Assembly: GCA_946479505.1 (NCBI GenBank) | Contig: CAMLGC010000001.1 | Location: 87,971-151,970, forward strand | Length of the DNA stretch: 64,000 nucleotides | DNA from: an uncultured Sphingomonadaceae bacterium | GTDB taxonomy: Bacteria > Pseudomonadota > Alphaproteobacteria > Sphingomonadales > Sphingomonadaceae | Reading direction: 5' to 3' | Part shown: piece after piece, positions 26,769 through 35,997 of the stretch | Layout of the letters: each line of letters opens with the position of its first letter | Numbering within the stretch: position 1 is the stretch's first letter | The notes under the pieces: generated by a model | The model's database searches: none | Told to the model about the DNA's origin: nothing | The model's input: the letters and a program-made list of their open reading frames with translations, nothing else | Translations under genes and position numbers: made by a program

Positions 26769-27179
26769 ATGACCACCCCGTTCGCTCGTGCCGGCACAGC
26801 GGCACTTCTCACCTTGAGCGCAGCCATTGCCGGCTCTGCCGTCGCGCATCCGGGCACCGACGCGCCCGTCGTCGAGATCGCGCTTTCCAACTTCCGCTTC
26901 TCGCCCGAGACGATCCGACTCGAGCACGGGCAAGCTTATGTGCTGCACCTCGTCAACCAGGCCGGCGGGGGGCACGATTTCACCGCGCGCGACTTTTTCG
27001 ACGCCGCGACGATCGCCCCCGATGACCGCGCCCAGATCGACGATGGCAGCGTCGAGCTCGGCGGCCACGAACAGGCCAGCATCCACCTGAGAGCGCCGGC
27101 CGCAGGCGTGTACAAGGTGCATTGCGCCCACTTCATGCACGGCATGTTCGGCATGAAGGGCCAGATCGTCGTCAGCTAG
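26769..27179 (+). CDS. Cupredoxin-like periplasmic copper protein
   Basis: A 136-aa exported protein. The signal peptide ends GSAVAHP. Type-1 copper ligands are visible: His in GGGHDF, then Cys-x2-His-x4-Met in VHCAHFMHGMFGM. The beta-sandwich pattern VVEIALSNFRFSPETIRLEHG begins the mature part. GGAGG five bases upstream supports ATG 26769. It is the last gene of the ECF sigma cluster. It could carry electrons or copper, and being behind an ECF sigma factor suggests a copper or oxidative-stress response, which is inference. Confidence 0.85.
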   Translation: MTTPFARAGTAALLTLSAAIAGSAVAHPGTDAPVVEIALSNFRFSPETIRLEHGQAYVLHLVNQAGGGHDFTARDFFDAATIAPDDRAQIDDGSVELGGHEQASIHLRAPAAGVYKVHCAHFMHGMFGMKGQIVVS

Positions 27180-27321
27180 ACGGTGCGCGGCCGCCGAGCT
27201 TGGCGCGGCCATCCCGGCGCGTTCTCTCGCCCAACCGATTCGGTTACCGACGCGTGTCGAGCGGCCGAGCTCGGCGGAACCAGTCGCGCGTTCGGCGCTT
27301 CTCATCCGAGATGGAGACGCG

Positions 27322-28122
27322 ATGAAGATCGCCACCTACAACGTGAACGGAATCAACGCGCGGCTGCCGGTGCTGCTGCGCTGGCTGGCGGAGGATCGTC
27401 CGGACATCGTCTGCCTCCAGGAGCTGAAGGCGCCCGATGAGCGCTTCCCCGAGACAGCCATCCGCGCCGCCGGCTACGACGCGATCTGGCACGGCCAGAA
27501 AAGCTGGAACGGGGTCGCGATCCTCAGCCGCGTCGGCGACATCCACGAGACGCGGCGTGGGCTTCCGGCCGATCCCGACGACAGCCACAGCCGCTACATC
27601 GAGGCCGCGATCAACGGCGTCCTGGTCGCCGGCCTCTACCTGCCCAACGGCAATCCGAAACCCGGCCCGAAATTCGACTACAAACTACGCTGGTTCGAGC
27701 GTCTCATCGATCACGCCGCCGAGCTGCTCGCGACTGGGCTTCCGGTCGTGCTCGCGGGCGATTTCAACGTGATGCCGACCGATCGCGACGTCTATAAGCC
27801 CGAGCGCTGGGGCGACGATGCACTGTTCGCGCCCGAGGTGCGCGCGGCCTATGCCCGTCTGCTGGCGCAAGGCTGGACGGATGCCCTGCGCGCCATCCAT
27901 CCGGACGAAACGATCTACACCTTCTGGAAATTCTTTCGCAACGCGTTCGCGCGTGACGCCGGCCTGCGCATCGATCATCTGCTGTTGAGCCCGGCGCTGG
28001 CGCTGCGGCTCAGGGATGCACAGGTCGACCGCCATGTTCGCGGCTGGGAGAAGACGAGCGATCATGCGCCGGTCTGGATCGCGCTCGCCGACACCCCACG
28101 CGGCGACCATAAGGCATCGTGA
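27322..28122 (+). CDS. xth: Exodeoxyribonuclease III
   Basis: A 266-aa apurinic/apyrimidinic endonuclease and 3'-5' exonuclease in base-excision repair. Motifs in order: IATYNVNGINARLP, CLQELKAP (metal-binding glutamate), VAGLYLPNGNP, GDFNVMPTDRD, and the C-terminal catalytic pair in SDHAPVWI. Length and start fit XthA. It stands alone on the plus strand, 140 bases after the cupredoxin gene. Confidence 0.95.
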   Translation: MKIATYNVNGINARLPVLLRWLAEDRPDIVCLQELKAPDERFPETAIRAAGYDAIWHGQKSWNGVAILSRVGDIHETRRGLPADPDDSHSRYIEAAINGVLVAGLYLPNGNPKPGPKFDYKLRWFERLIDHAAELLATGLPVVLAGDFNVMPTDRDVYKPERWGDDALFAPEVRAAYARLLAQGWTDALRAIHPDETIYTFWKFFRNAFARDAGLRIDHLLLSPALALRLRDAQVDRHVRGWEKTSDHAPVWIALADTPRGDHKAS

Positions 28123-28160
28123 TCGGCGGCCAGGCTGTTGCCGATATGGACTTGCGCGAC

Positions 28161-28178
28161 CGCTGCGATATAGCAGCG
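28161..28178. promoter_or_regulatory. Inverted repeat upstream of the LacI-type gene
   Basis: CGCTGC and GCAGCG arms (6 bp each) flank GATATA, ending 13 bases before the regulator start. It may form an mRNA hairpin or a binding site; autoregulation is possible but unproven. Confidence 0.3.
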
Positions 28179-28191
28179 ACGCTCCGATGGT

Positions 28192-29289
28192 ATGTCACCT
28201 TCCCCATCCCGCGCCGCCGATTCCCTCCATCGGGACATGGACATAGCTGTGACCGGACGTCGGCCGACGATCGATGATGTGGCGGCGGTGTCGGGCGTGG
28301 CCCGCGTCACCGTCTCGCGCGTCATCAACGACGAGCCCAGTGTGCGCGCCGCGACCCGGCAGCGGGTTCTCGATGCGATCGATCAGCTCGGCTACAAGGT
28401 CAACGTCCAGGCGCGCAATCTTGCCGCGGGCAACAGCCGCCAGATCATGCTGATCCACGAATCGAACGTGGAGGCAGAACCCAACAGCTACTATTTCTCG
28501 GGCCTGGAACTCGGCGCGCTGACCGGGTGTGCGCGGCACGGCTACCAGCTTGCGGTCCAGGCGATCGATCCCCGCAGCGATGGCGGGCGGCAGCAAATCC
28601 TTGCGCTGATCGAGAGCGGACGGTGCAACGGGCTGATCCTGACACCGCCTTTTTCGGATCGTCCGGAGCTGGTGCGGGCGCTGACGGAGGCGAACTGCCC
28701 GGTGATCTGCATTGCCGCGGGTGCAGCGGTTCGCGCGGTCGCACCCTCGATCGGTATCGATGACGAACGCGCCGGCTATGACATGGCCGGCTATCTGCTT
28801 GGGCTCGGGCACCGGCGGATCGGCTATATCCATGGCCTGAAGGGTCACATTTCCGCCGAAAGCCGCCATGCCGGCTTCTCGCGCGCGTTGCGCGAGGCGG
28901 GAATTGCGCCGGACCCGAGCCTCGCCGCCCGGGGCAACTTCACCTTTCGCTCCGGCATCGAATGCTGCGAGCAAATCCTCGCCGCCGGCAAGGTCACCGC
29001 AATCATGTGCGCCAACGATGACATGGCCGCCGGCGCGCTCCTCACCTGCCACAAGCGCGGGCTCGCGATTCCGCGGGATCTTTCGGTCGTCGGGTTCGAC
29101 GACACCCCGGTGTCCGACATCGTCTGGCCGCCGCTGACGACGGTTCACCAGCCGATCAAGGAGGTCGGCCGGCAGGCGGCGACCGCCCTTGTCAAACGGA
29201 TCGAGAGCGGCGCCGGCGCGGTGGAACAGCGTTACGATTTCATCCCCCACCGAATCGTCGAGCGGCAGTCCGCAGGCCTTCCCCGCTGA
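28192..29289 (+). CDS. LacI-family transcriptional regulator
   Basis: A sugar-responsive repressor with a helix-turn-helix (TIDDVAAVSGVARVTVSRVIN) at the N-terminus, the hinge RQRVLDAIDQLGYKVN, and a periplasmic-binding-protein-like sensor domain with the CANDDMAAGAL and VVGFDDTPVSDIVWPPLTTV segments. ATG 28192 gives 365 aa; ATG 28237, just before the DNA-binding domain, is an equally possible start. It directly precedes a TonB receptor gene whose upstream region carries a perfect LacI-type operator, so it most likely represses that locus until its sugar is present. Confidence 0.93.
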   Translation: MSPSPSRAADSLHRDMDIAVTGRRPTIDDVAAVSGVARVTVSRVINDEPSVRAATRQRVLDAIDQLGYKVNVQARNLAAGNSRQIMLIHESNVEAEPNSYYFSGLELGALTGCARHGYQLAVQAIDPRSDGGRQQILALIESGRCNGLILTPPFSDRPELVRALTEANCPVICIAAGAAVRAVAPSIGIDDERAGYDMAGYLLGLGHRRIGYIHGLKGHISAESRHAGFSRALREAGIAPDPSLAARGNFTFRSGIECCEQILAAGKVTAIMCANDDMAAGALLTCHKRGLAIPRDLSVVGFDDTPVSDIVWPPLTTVHQPIKEVGRQAATALVKRIESGAGAVEQRYDFIPHRIVERQSAGLPR

Positions 29290-29360
29290 GCGAATATCGA
29301 CGATTGGTCCCCGATCGGCCGTTTTCCGGTTGCGCGCTTCGGCGCTTCCCGTTAGGAGAA

Positions 29361-29376
29361 ATGGAAGCGCTTCCAT
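29361..29376. promoter_or_regulatory. LacI-family operator, 16-bp perfect palindrome
   Basis: ATGGAAGCGCTTCCAT is a perfect 16-bp palindrome with the CG centre typical of LacI-family sites. It lies 112 bases before the TonB receptor start and 71 bases after the repressor stop. A weak TTGCGC box sits about 25 bases upstream of it. A near-copy (12 of 14 core bases) is at 37122-37135. Confidence 0.75.
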
Positions 29377-29472
29377 AAAGACCTCCGGCTCGGGCGGCCG
29401 GACCGGAAGAGCCAAGAAACGGAATCAGGCGGCTTTTTTCCGACGAGCCGCATGCGGGAGGGAATTTTTTCG

Positions 29473-32367
29473 ATGTCCAAGCGATTCGCGCGCGCCGGTG
29501 GCTGCGGCTTCAGTTCTACGAGCAAATTCTGTCTGACCGTCTCGGCGCTGGCGCTCGGCGCCGCGCTGCCGACGGCCGCGTTCGCGCAGGATGCGACGCC
29601 GACCCAGCCCGGCGACGTCCCCGACGATTCGCAGGACCAGACCCAGAACGACGAGGCCGCACAGCCGAACGAGATCATCGTTACCGGCATTCGCGCCGGT
29701 ATTCGGGACTCGATCAGCATCAAGAAAAACGCAACCTCGATCGTCGAGGCGATTTCGGCCGAGGATATCGGCAAGCTGCCCGACGTATCGATCGCCGAAT
29801 CGATCGCGCGTCTCCCCGGCCTCGCCGCCCAGCGCGTCAACGGTCGCGCGCAGGTGATCTCGATCCGCGGCCTCTCGCCCGATTTCACCACGACGCTGCT
29901 CAACGGGCGCCAGCAGGCGAGCTCGGGTGACAACCGCGCGGTCGAGTTCGATCAATATCCCTCCGAGCTCCTGTCGAGCGTCGTCGTCTATAAGACGCCC
30001 GACGCGGGCATCGCCGGCATGGGGCTTTCGGGATCGGCCGACCTGCGCACGGTGCGTCCGCTCACCTTCGGCAAGCGCGCGATCGCGCTCAACCTCCGCG
30101 GGCAGAAGACCGAGGGCGGCCGGCTCAACAGCGACGTGCGTAACTGGGGCTGGCGCGGCAGCGCGAGCTATATCGACCAGTTCGCGCATGACACGATCGG
30201 CATCGCGATCGGCTATGCGCACCTCGATTCGCCGTCGAAGAACATGCACTACAAGGCCTATGGCTATGAGCCGTTCGGCTTCGCGGTGACGCCGGACAGC
30301 TCGGACAACGCGCTGATCCTCAATGGCCAGGAGGCATTCGCCACCTCACGCCTCAACAAGCGCGACGCCGCGATCGGCATCCTCGAATGGCAGCCGAGCG
30401 ACGTCGTCCATTCGACGCTCGACGTCTATTATTCGCATTTCGGCCAGAAGGAGGTGATGCGCGGCGCGCAGTGGTTCTCGAACCCCTATGCCGATGGCCT
30501 CACCTTGACCGACGTCGTCACCGTCGAGAATGGCGGCTCGCCCTTCGCCGGCAGCGGTATCGCGCACAATGCGGTGCCGATCCTTCGTAACGACTACAAC
30601 ACCCGCACCGACAAGCTCTTCTCGGCCGGGCTCAACAACGAGTTCCAGATCGACGACCGCACGCAGTTAGTCACCGATCTTTCCTACTCGACCAACCACC
30701 GGCACGAGCAGATTCTCGAGACCTATGCGGGCTACGGGATGGGCACCGGCGGCGTCACGCCGGCGACGCCCGATGTCGGCCGCACCTATGACAATATCGG
30801 CTTCGAGGTTCCGACCGACGATTATCCGACCTATTCGGAAGGTCTCGATTACGCGGACGCCGCGCACGTCTCGCTCGGTGATCGCGCGCCGTGGGGCGGC
30901 TGGGGCCATGACGGTGCGATCCGCTTCCCCGACGTCAGGGAGAATGTCTGGGCGCTCGACCTGCGCATGAAGCACGATATCGACGGCTTCTTCAGCGGGC
31001 TGACGGCGGGCGTCAATTTCACGCATCGGGACAAGCACAAGCGGGTCGAGGACAACGACGTGTTCCTCAAGAACGGCCGCCAGCAAGTGCTGGTCGATCC
31101 GCAATTCCTCGTCGATCCGACCTCGCTCGATTATGTCGGCTTCGGCAACGTGCTGAGCGTCGATCTCGCCTCGGCATTCGACGAATATTACGAAACCGCC
31201 CCGATCCGCGATTCCAACTATTTCGACAAGAATTGGGACATCGAGGAAGAAGTCATCACCGTCTTCGGGAAGGCGGACATCGATTGGGGCGATCTGCGCG
31301 GTAATATCGGCGTGCAGGTTGTCAACCAGACGCAGAAGTCGAACGGCGTTGTCATCAACGGGCTGACCCCGGGCCAGCCGATCGTGCCGATGACGGTGTT
31401 CGAGCGCGACGAATATACGGACATTCTGCCGAGCCTCAACCTGATCTACGAACTCGGCGGGGGCCACCGATTGCGCTTCTCTGCGTCCCAAACGATGGCG
31501 CGGCCGCGCATGGACGATCTGCGCGCGAACGTGACGCCGGGCTTCAACTCGCTCGTGTGCAGCGCGCAGACCTGCGCGCCGGGCACGATCGTCCACCCAT
31601 GGTCAGGCAGCGGCGGAAATCCGCATCTCAAGCCATGGCGTGCGGACGCGCTCGACGTGGCCTATGAATGGTACATCAACCCGACGACGTACCTGTCGGT
31701 CGCGGGCTTCTACAAGCACCTCAAAAGCTACATCTATACCCAGACCGGCGAATTCGACTTCACCGGCATCCCGCTGCCCCCGACGGCATCCGCGATTCCG
31801 CCGGGCGTGGTCATCAGCCCGATCGGGCAGATCAGTCTTCCGGCCAACGGCAAGGGCGGCAACATCAAGGGGCTCGAGTTCAGCGGCGCGCTCGATTTCG
31901 GCACGCTGTGGCACCCGCTCAGCGGCCTCGGTTTCCAAGGCAGCCTGTCGCTGACCGAATCGAACCTCAACCCGACCACCGGCACCGATCCGGTGAAAAT
32001 CCCGGGGCTGTCGGACGTCGTCTACAACCTGACCGCCTATTACGAGAACAGCGGCTTCCAGGCGCGGATCAGCCAGCGCTATCGCTCCAAGTTCAAGGGT
32101 GAGGTGGTGCAGCTCTTCGCGACGCGCGGCTTCACCGAGATCCTGCCCGACAAGCAGGTTGACGCGCAGGTCGGCTATACCTTCCAGAGCGGCACGCTCG
32201 AAGGGTTGGGCGTTCTGCTCCAGGTCACCAATCTCACCAACTCGCCGTATCGCACGCGGCTGGGGCTCGATAGCGGCGGCACCCATACCGAAAGCGGCCA
32301 GCCGCTGCTCGAAACCTACGAGAAATACGGTCGGGAGTTCCTGTTCGGGGTGAACTACCGCTTCTGA
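29473..32367 (+). CDS. TonB-dependent receptor of the polysaccharide locus
   Basis: A 964-aa outer-membrane transporter. The signal peptide ends AAFAQ. The plug starts EIIVTGIRAGIRDSISIKKN, with VEAISAEDIGKLPDVSIAESIARLPG and AQVISIRGLSPDFTTTLLNGRQ, and the barrel ends in the outer-membrane signature FLFGVNYRF. ATG 29473 is favoured because GGAGGGAA lies upstream; 29452 would add seven residues. It is the first gene after the operator, followed by GH3, halogenase-like and other locus genes. It probably imports beta-glucan oligosaccharides. Confidence 0.94.
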   Translation: MSKRFARAGGCGFSSTSKFCLTVSALALGAALPTAAFAQDATPTQPGDVPDDSQDQTQNDEAAQPNEIIVTGIRAGIRDSISIKKNATSIVEAISAEDIGKLPDVSIAESIARLPGLAAQRVNGRAQVISIRGLSPDFTTTLLNGRQQASSGDNRAVEFDQYPSELLSSVVVYKTPDAGIAGMGLSGSADLRTVRPLTFGKRAIALNLRGQKTEGGRLNSDVRNWGWRGSASYIDQFAHDTIGIAIGYAHLDSPSKNMHYKAYGYEPFGFAVTPDSSDNALILNGQEAFATSRLNKRDAAIGILEWQPSDVVHSTLDVYYSHFGQKEVMRGAQWFSNPYADGLTLTDVVTVENGGSPFAGSGIAHNAVPILRNDYNTRTDKLFSAGLNNEFQIDDRTQLVTDLSYSTNHRHEQILETYAGYGMGTGGVTPATPDVGRTYDNIGFEVPTDDYPTYSEGLDYADAAHVSLGDRAPWGGWGHDGAIRFPDVRENVWALDLRMKHDIDGFFSGLTAGVNFTHRDKHKRVEDNDVFLKNGRQQVLVDPQFLVDPTSLDYVGFGNVLSVDLASAFDEYYETAPIRDSNYFDKNWDIEEEVITVFGKADIDWGDLRGNIGVQVVNQTQKSNGVVINGLTPGQPIVPMTVFERDEYTDILPSLNLIYELGGGHRLRFSASQTMARPRMDDLRANVTPGFNSLVCSAQTCAPGTIVHPWSGSGGNPHLKPWRADALDVAYEWYINPTTYLSVAGFYKHLKSYIYTQTGEFDFTGIPLPPTASAIPPGVVISPIGQISLPANGKGGNIKGLEFSGALDFGTLWHPLSGLGFQGSLSLTESNLNPTTGTDPVKIPGLSDVVYNLTAYYENSGFQARISQRYRSKFKGEVVQLFATRGFTEILPDKQVDAQVGYTFQSGTLEGLGVLLQVTNLTNSPYRTRLGLDSGGTHTESGQPLLETYEKYGREFLFGVNYRF

Positions 32368-32394
32368 TCCGCATCGGATCGGTCGAACCATCGC

Positions 32395-32422
32395 GCCGGA
32401 AGCGAACGCCCTCGCTTCCGGC
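32395..32422 (+). other. Strong intercistronic hairpin between receptor and GH3 gene
   Basis: An 11-bp perfect stem (GCCGGAAGCGA with TCGCTTCCGGC) around a 6-base loop, with no T-run after it. Its likely effect is to stabilise or attenuate the transcript, so that the receptor mRNA is made in excess over downstream genes; this is inference. Confidence 0.6.
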
Positions 32423-32453
32423 CCGATCTCTCACGCACAAGGGATTTTAAGAG

Positions 32454-34448
32454 ATGCTCAGACGCGCCCTGCTGGCTTCGGCCGCTTCGATGCTGCTGCT
32501 GGCAGGATGCGGTCCGCTCGCCACGCAGAGCGCTCCGGCCGATGCCGCCCCCGATGCGGCGGTCGCCGACTGGCCCGAGCACCACAGCCCGATCGCGCTC
32601 GATCCCGCGATGGAGCAGCGCATCGCCCAGATCGTGGCGGGAATGACGCTGGAGCAGAAGGTCGGCCAGATGACGCAGGCCGACATCCGCTCGATCACCC
32701 CTGACGAGGTGCGCCGCTATTATATCGGCTCCGTGCTCAACGGCGGCGGCGCCTGGCCGGACATGGACAAGCACGCCACCCCCGCCGCGTGGGTCGCGCT
32801 CTCGGACGCCTATTACACCGCCTCGATGGCGACCGACATGACGGTGCCGATCCCCGTCGTCTGGGGCACCGACGCCGTCCACGGGCACAACAACGTCGTC
32901 GGCGCGACGCTCTTTCCGCACAATATCGGACTCGGCGCCGCGCACGACCCCGAGCTGATGGTCCGGATCGGCCGCGCGACCGCGAAGGCGGTGCGCGCGA
33001 CCGGCATCACCTGGGCGTTCGCGCCGACGGTCGCGGTCGCGCAGAACGAGCGCTGGGGCCGCAGCTACGAAAGCTGGTCGAGCGATCCGAAGCTGGTCGC
33101 GCGCTATGCCAAGGCGATGGTCCACGGGCTTCAGGGCGATCTTTCCGGCGGCGACGACGTGATCGCCACCGCCAAGCACTTCCTGGGCGACGGCTCCACC
33201 TGGCGCGGAATCGATCAGGGCGAAAGCCGCATCGGCCGCAAGCAGATGATCGCCGAGCAGGCGGCCGGCTATTATGGCGCACTCGATGCCGGGGTGCAGA
33301 CGGTGATGGCATCCTACAGTAGCTGGAACGATGTCGGCGCGGACAAGGATTACGGCAAGATGCACGGCAGCCATGAGCTGCTGACCGATGTGCTCAAGGG
33401 CCGTCTCGGTTTCGACGGGATCGTCGTATCGGACTGGAACGCGATCGAGCAGGTGCCCGGCTGCACCGTCGACCATTGCCCGCAGGCGATCAATGCCGGC
33501 ATCGACATGGTCATGGTGTCCGAGAAGTGGAAGCCGTTCATCGCCAACACCGTCGCCGACGTGCGCGAGGGCCGCATCCCGATGAAGCGCATCGACGATG
33601 CCGTCACCCGCATCCTGCGCGTCAAGATGCGCTCGGGGCTGTTCGACGCGCCGCCCTCGGCGAGCCCCTATAGCGGCGAGGCGGGCGCCCTCGAAGCGCG
33701 GGCGCTCGCGCGCGAGGCGGTTCGCAAGTCCGCGGTGCTGCTCAAGAACGATCGCGCCGCGCTGCCGCTCGCCCGGCACGGCAAGCTGCTCGTCGTCGGC
33801 AAGAGCGCCGACAGCTTCGCCGATCAGTCGGGCGGATGGTCGCTGACGTGGCAGGGCACCGAGAACAGCAAGGCCGATTATACGACCGGCGAGACGCTGC
33901 TGACCGCACTGCGCGAGGCCTGGGGCGCCGAAAACGTCGTCTATTCGGCCGATGCCAAGGGGGCCGATCCCGCCAAGTTCGCGGCGGTTGTCGCGGTGAT
34001 CGGCGAGCATCCGTACGCCGAATACAAGGGGGACATCCGCTATCCGACGACGATGCAGCACAGCGCGCGCTACCCGGCCGATCTCGCGGTGCTCCAGCGC
34101 GTCTCGGGCAAGGGCGCGCCGGTGATCTCGGTCTTCTATTCGGGGCGCACCGTCTATGCGAACGACCTCATCAACCTCTCCGATGCCTTCGTTGCCGCCT
34201 TTCTGCCTGGAAGCGAGGCCGGCGGCATCGCCGATCTGATCCTGCGCAAGGCCGACGGCTCGACCGGCTACGACTTCACCGGCCGCCTCTCCTTCGCCTG
34301 GCCCGGCTCCGCCTGCGCGACCGGCGATGCGCCGGGCATGGCGGTCCAGTTCCCGCGCGGCTATGGGCTGAGCTACGCAAAGGCTCACGAGACCGGCGCG
34401 GTGCCGTTCATGCCGGCGCCCGGCGGCGGCTGTGCGAGCGGGAAATAG
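32454..34448 (+). CDS. Glycoside hydrolase family 3 lipoprotein (beta-glucosidase type)
   Basis: A 664-aa enzyme that releases glucose or short sugars from beta-glucans. The lipobox LLAGC places a lipidated Cys at residue 19. Motifs of the ExoP-like group are AVHGHNNVVGATLFPHNIGLG, the KHFLGDGSTWRGIDQGES segment, the nucleophile aspartate in GIVVSDWNAI, and a candidate acid/base glutamate in GEHPYAEYKGD. It is shorter than ExoP-type enzymes with an added C-terminal module. It lies 86 bases after the receptor gene and 19 bases before the halogenase-like gene. Confidence 0.92.
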   Translation: MLRRALLASAASMLLLAGCGPLATQSAPADAAPDAAVADWPEHHSPIALDPAMEQRIAQIVAGMTLEQKVGQMTQADIRSITPDEVRRYYIGSVLNGGGAWPDMDKHATPAAWVALSDAYYTASMATDMTVPIPVVWGTDAVHGHNNVVGATLFPHNIGLGAAHDPELMVRIGRATAKAVRATGITWAFAPTVAVAQNERWGRSYESWSSDPKLVARYAKAMVHGLQGDLSGGDDVIATAKHFLGDGSTWRGIDQGESRIGRKQMIAEQAAGYYGALDAGVQTVMASYSSWNDVGADKDYGKMHGSHELLTDVLKGRLGFDGIVVSDWNAIEQVPGCTVDHCPQAINAGIDMVMVSEKWKPFIANTVADVREGRIPMKRIDDAVTRILRVKMRSGLFDAPPSASPYSGEAGALEARALAREAVRKSAVLLKNDRAALPLARHGKLLVVGKSADSFADQSGGWSLTWQGTENSKADYTTGETLLTALREAWGAENVVYSADAKGADPAKFAAVVAVIGEHPYAEYKGDIRYPTTMQHSARYPADLAVLQRVSGKGAPVISVFYSGRTVYANDLINLSDAFVAAFLPGSEAGGIADLILRKADGSTGYDFTGRLSFAWPGSACATGDAPGMAVQFPRGYGLSYAKAHETGAVPFMPAPGGGCASGK

Positions 34449-34467
34449 CGCCACTGGCGGGAAGTAG

Positions 34468-35973
34468 ATGAAGCAGCTCAAACGAATTCTGATCGTCGGC
34501 GGCGGCTCGGCTGGATGGATGACCGCCGCCCTGCTCTCCAAATTGTTCGAGGGCCTGTACGAGATCGTTCTCGTCGAATCCGAGGAGATCGGCACCGTCG
34601 GCGTCGGCGAGGCGACGATCCCGGCGATCAAGAAATACAATGATCTGCTCGGGATCGACGAGCACGATTTCCTTCGCCGCACCCAAGGCAGCTACAAGCT
34701 CGCCGTCCAGTTCAATGATTGGCTGCGTCCGGGATCGAGCTACATGCACGGTTTCGGAGTGATCGGGCAGGATCTGGAATGGCTGCGCTGCCATCAATTC
34801 TGGCTCAAGATGCACAGCCTCGGCCGCGCGCCCGATTTCGCCAACTTCTCGATCAACACCGCCGCTGCCCTCAAGAACAGGTTCCTGCGCGCGAAGACCG
34901 ATCGGCCCGAATCGCCGCTCGCACACGTCGCGCACGCCTATCAGTTCGATGCGAGCCTCTACGCGCGATTCCTGAGCGGCTATGCGCAGGCGCGCGGCGT
35001 CAAGCGCCGCGAGGGTCGTATCGCCGACGTGACGCTCAGGAGCGAGGACGGCTTCGTTGAATCGGTGACGATGGCCGACGGCGAGGTGATCGCGGCCGAT
35101 TTCTTCATCGACTGCTCGGGCTTTCGCGGCCTCGTCATCGAGCAGGCGATGCAGACGGGATACGAGGACTGGTCCCACTGGTTGCCGTGCGACCGCGCGA
35201 TCGCGGTGGCGAGCGGGCGTGCGCGCAATTTCACGCCCTATACGATGGCGACCGTGCGGCCAGCGGGGTGGCAATGGCGCATCCCCCTCCAGCACCGCAC
35301 CGGCAACGGCCACGTCTATTCGAGCCGCTACATGGACGATGACGAGGCCGAGCGCCTGCTGCTCGCCAATCTCGACGAGCCGCAACAGGGCGAACCGCGT
35401 CGCCTGCGCTTCGTCACCGGGAAAAGGCGCAAGGCGTGGAATCGCAACTGCCTTGCGATCGGCCTGTCGGGCGGGTTCATCGAGCCGCTCGAATCGACCA
35501 GCCTGCATGTGATCCAGTCGGCGATCATCCGGCTCGTGCGACTGCTCCCGGATGCCGGCTTCGATCAGGCGGGGATCGACGAGTTCAACCGCCAGTCCGA
35601 TTTCGAATATGAGCGCATCCGCGACTTCATCATTCTCCACTACAAGGCGACCGAGCGCGACGACACGCCCTTCTGGCGCTACTGCCGCGACATGGAGGTG
35701 CCCGCGACGCTCCAGCGCAAGATCGACCTGTTCGCCGCAAACGGCCGCATCTTCCGCGAGGACGAGGAGCTGTTCGCCGAGGAAAGCTGGATCCAGGTCT
35801 TCCTTGGGCAGGGCATCGTGCCGAAGGGGTACGACCCCCTCGTCGACGTCAAGAGCGAGGAGGAGATCGCACGCTATCTCGGCAATATCGAGAGCGTGAT
35901 CGGCAAATGCGTGGATGTCATGCCGAGCCACGAGGAATATATCGCGCGCATGTGCCCGGCCGCGCCGGCCTGA
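34468..35973 (+). CDS. Tryptophan-halogenase-family flavoprotein
   Basis: A 501-aa protein of the FAD-dependent tryptophan halogenase family. It has the dinucleotide loop RILIVGGGSAGWMTAALLSK and the halogenase signature WQWRIP at about residue 267. Members beside TonB receptors are common in sphingomonads and Caulobacter, but their substrate and true activity are unknown; I do not infer halogenation. No flavin reductase is next to it. It begins 19 bases after the GH3 stop and ends 24 bases before the MITE-like element. Confidence 0.88.
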   Translation: MKQLKRILIVGGGSAGWMTAALLSKLFEGLYEIVLVESEEIGTVGVGEATIPAIKKYNDLLGIDEHDFLRRTQGSYKLAVQFNDWLRPGSSYMHGFGVIGQDLEWLRCHQFWLKMHSLGRAPDFANFSINTAAALKNRFLRAKTDRPESPLAHVAHAYQFDASLYARFLSGYAQARGVKRREGRIADVTLRSEDGFVESVTMADGEVIAADFFIDCSGFRGLVIEQAMQTGYEDWSHWLPCDRAIAVASGRARNFTPYTMATVRPAGWQWRIPLQHRTGNGHVYSSRYMDDDEAERLLLANLDEPQQGEPRRLRFVTGKRRKAWNRNCLAIGLSGGFIEPLESTSLHVIQSAIIRLVRLLPDAGFDQAGIDEFNRQSDFEYERIRDFIILHYKATERDDTPFWRYCRDMEVPATLQRKIDLFAANGRIFREDEELFAEESWIQVFLGQGIVPKGYDPLVDVKSEEEIARYLGNIESVIGKCVDVMPSHEEYIARMCPAAPA

Positions 35974-35997
35974 CAGGAATGGCGGTGGCCTCCTCCC

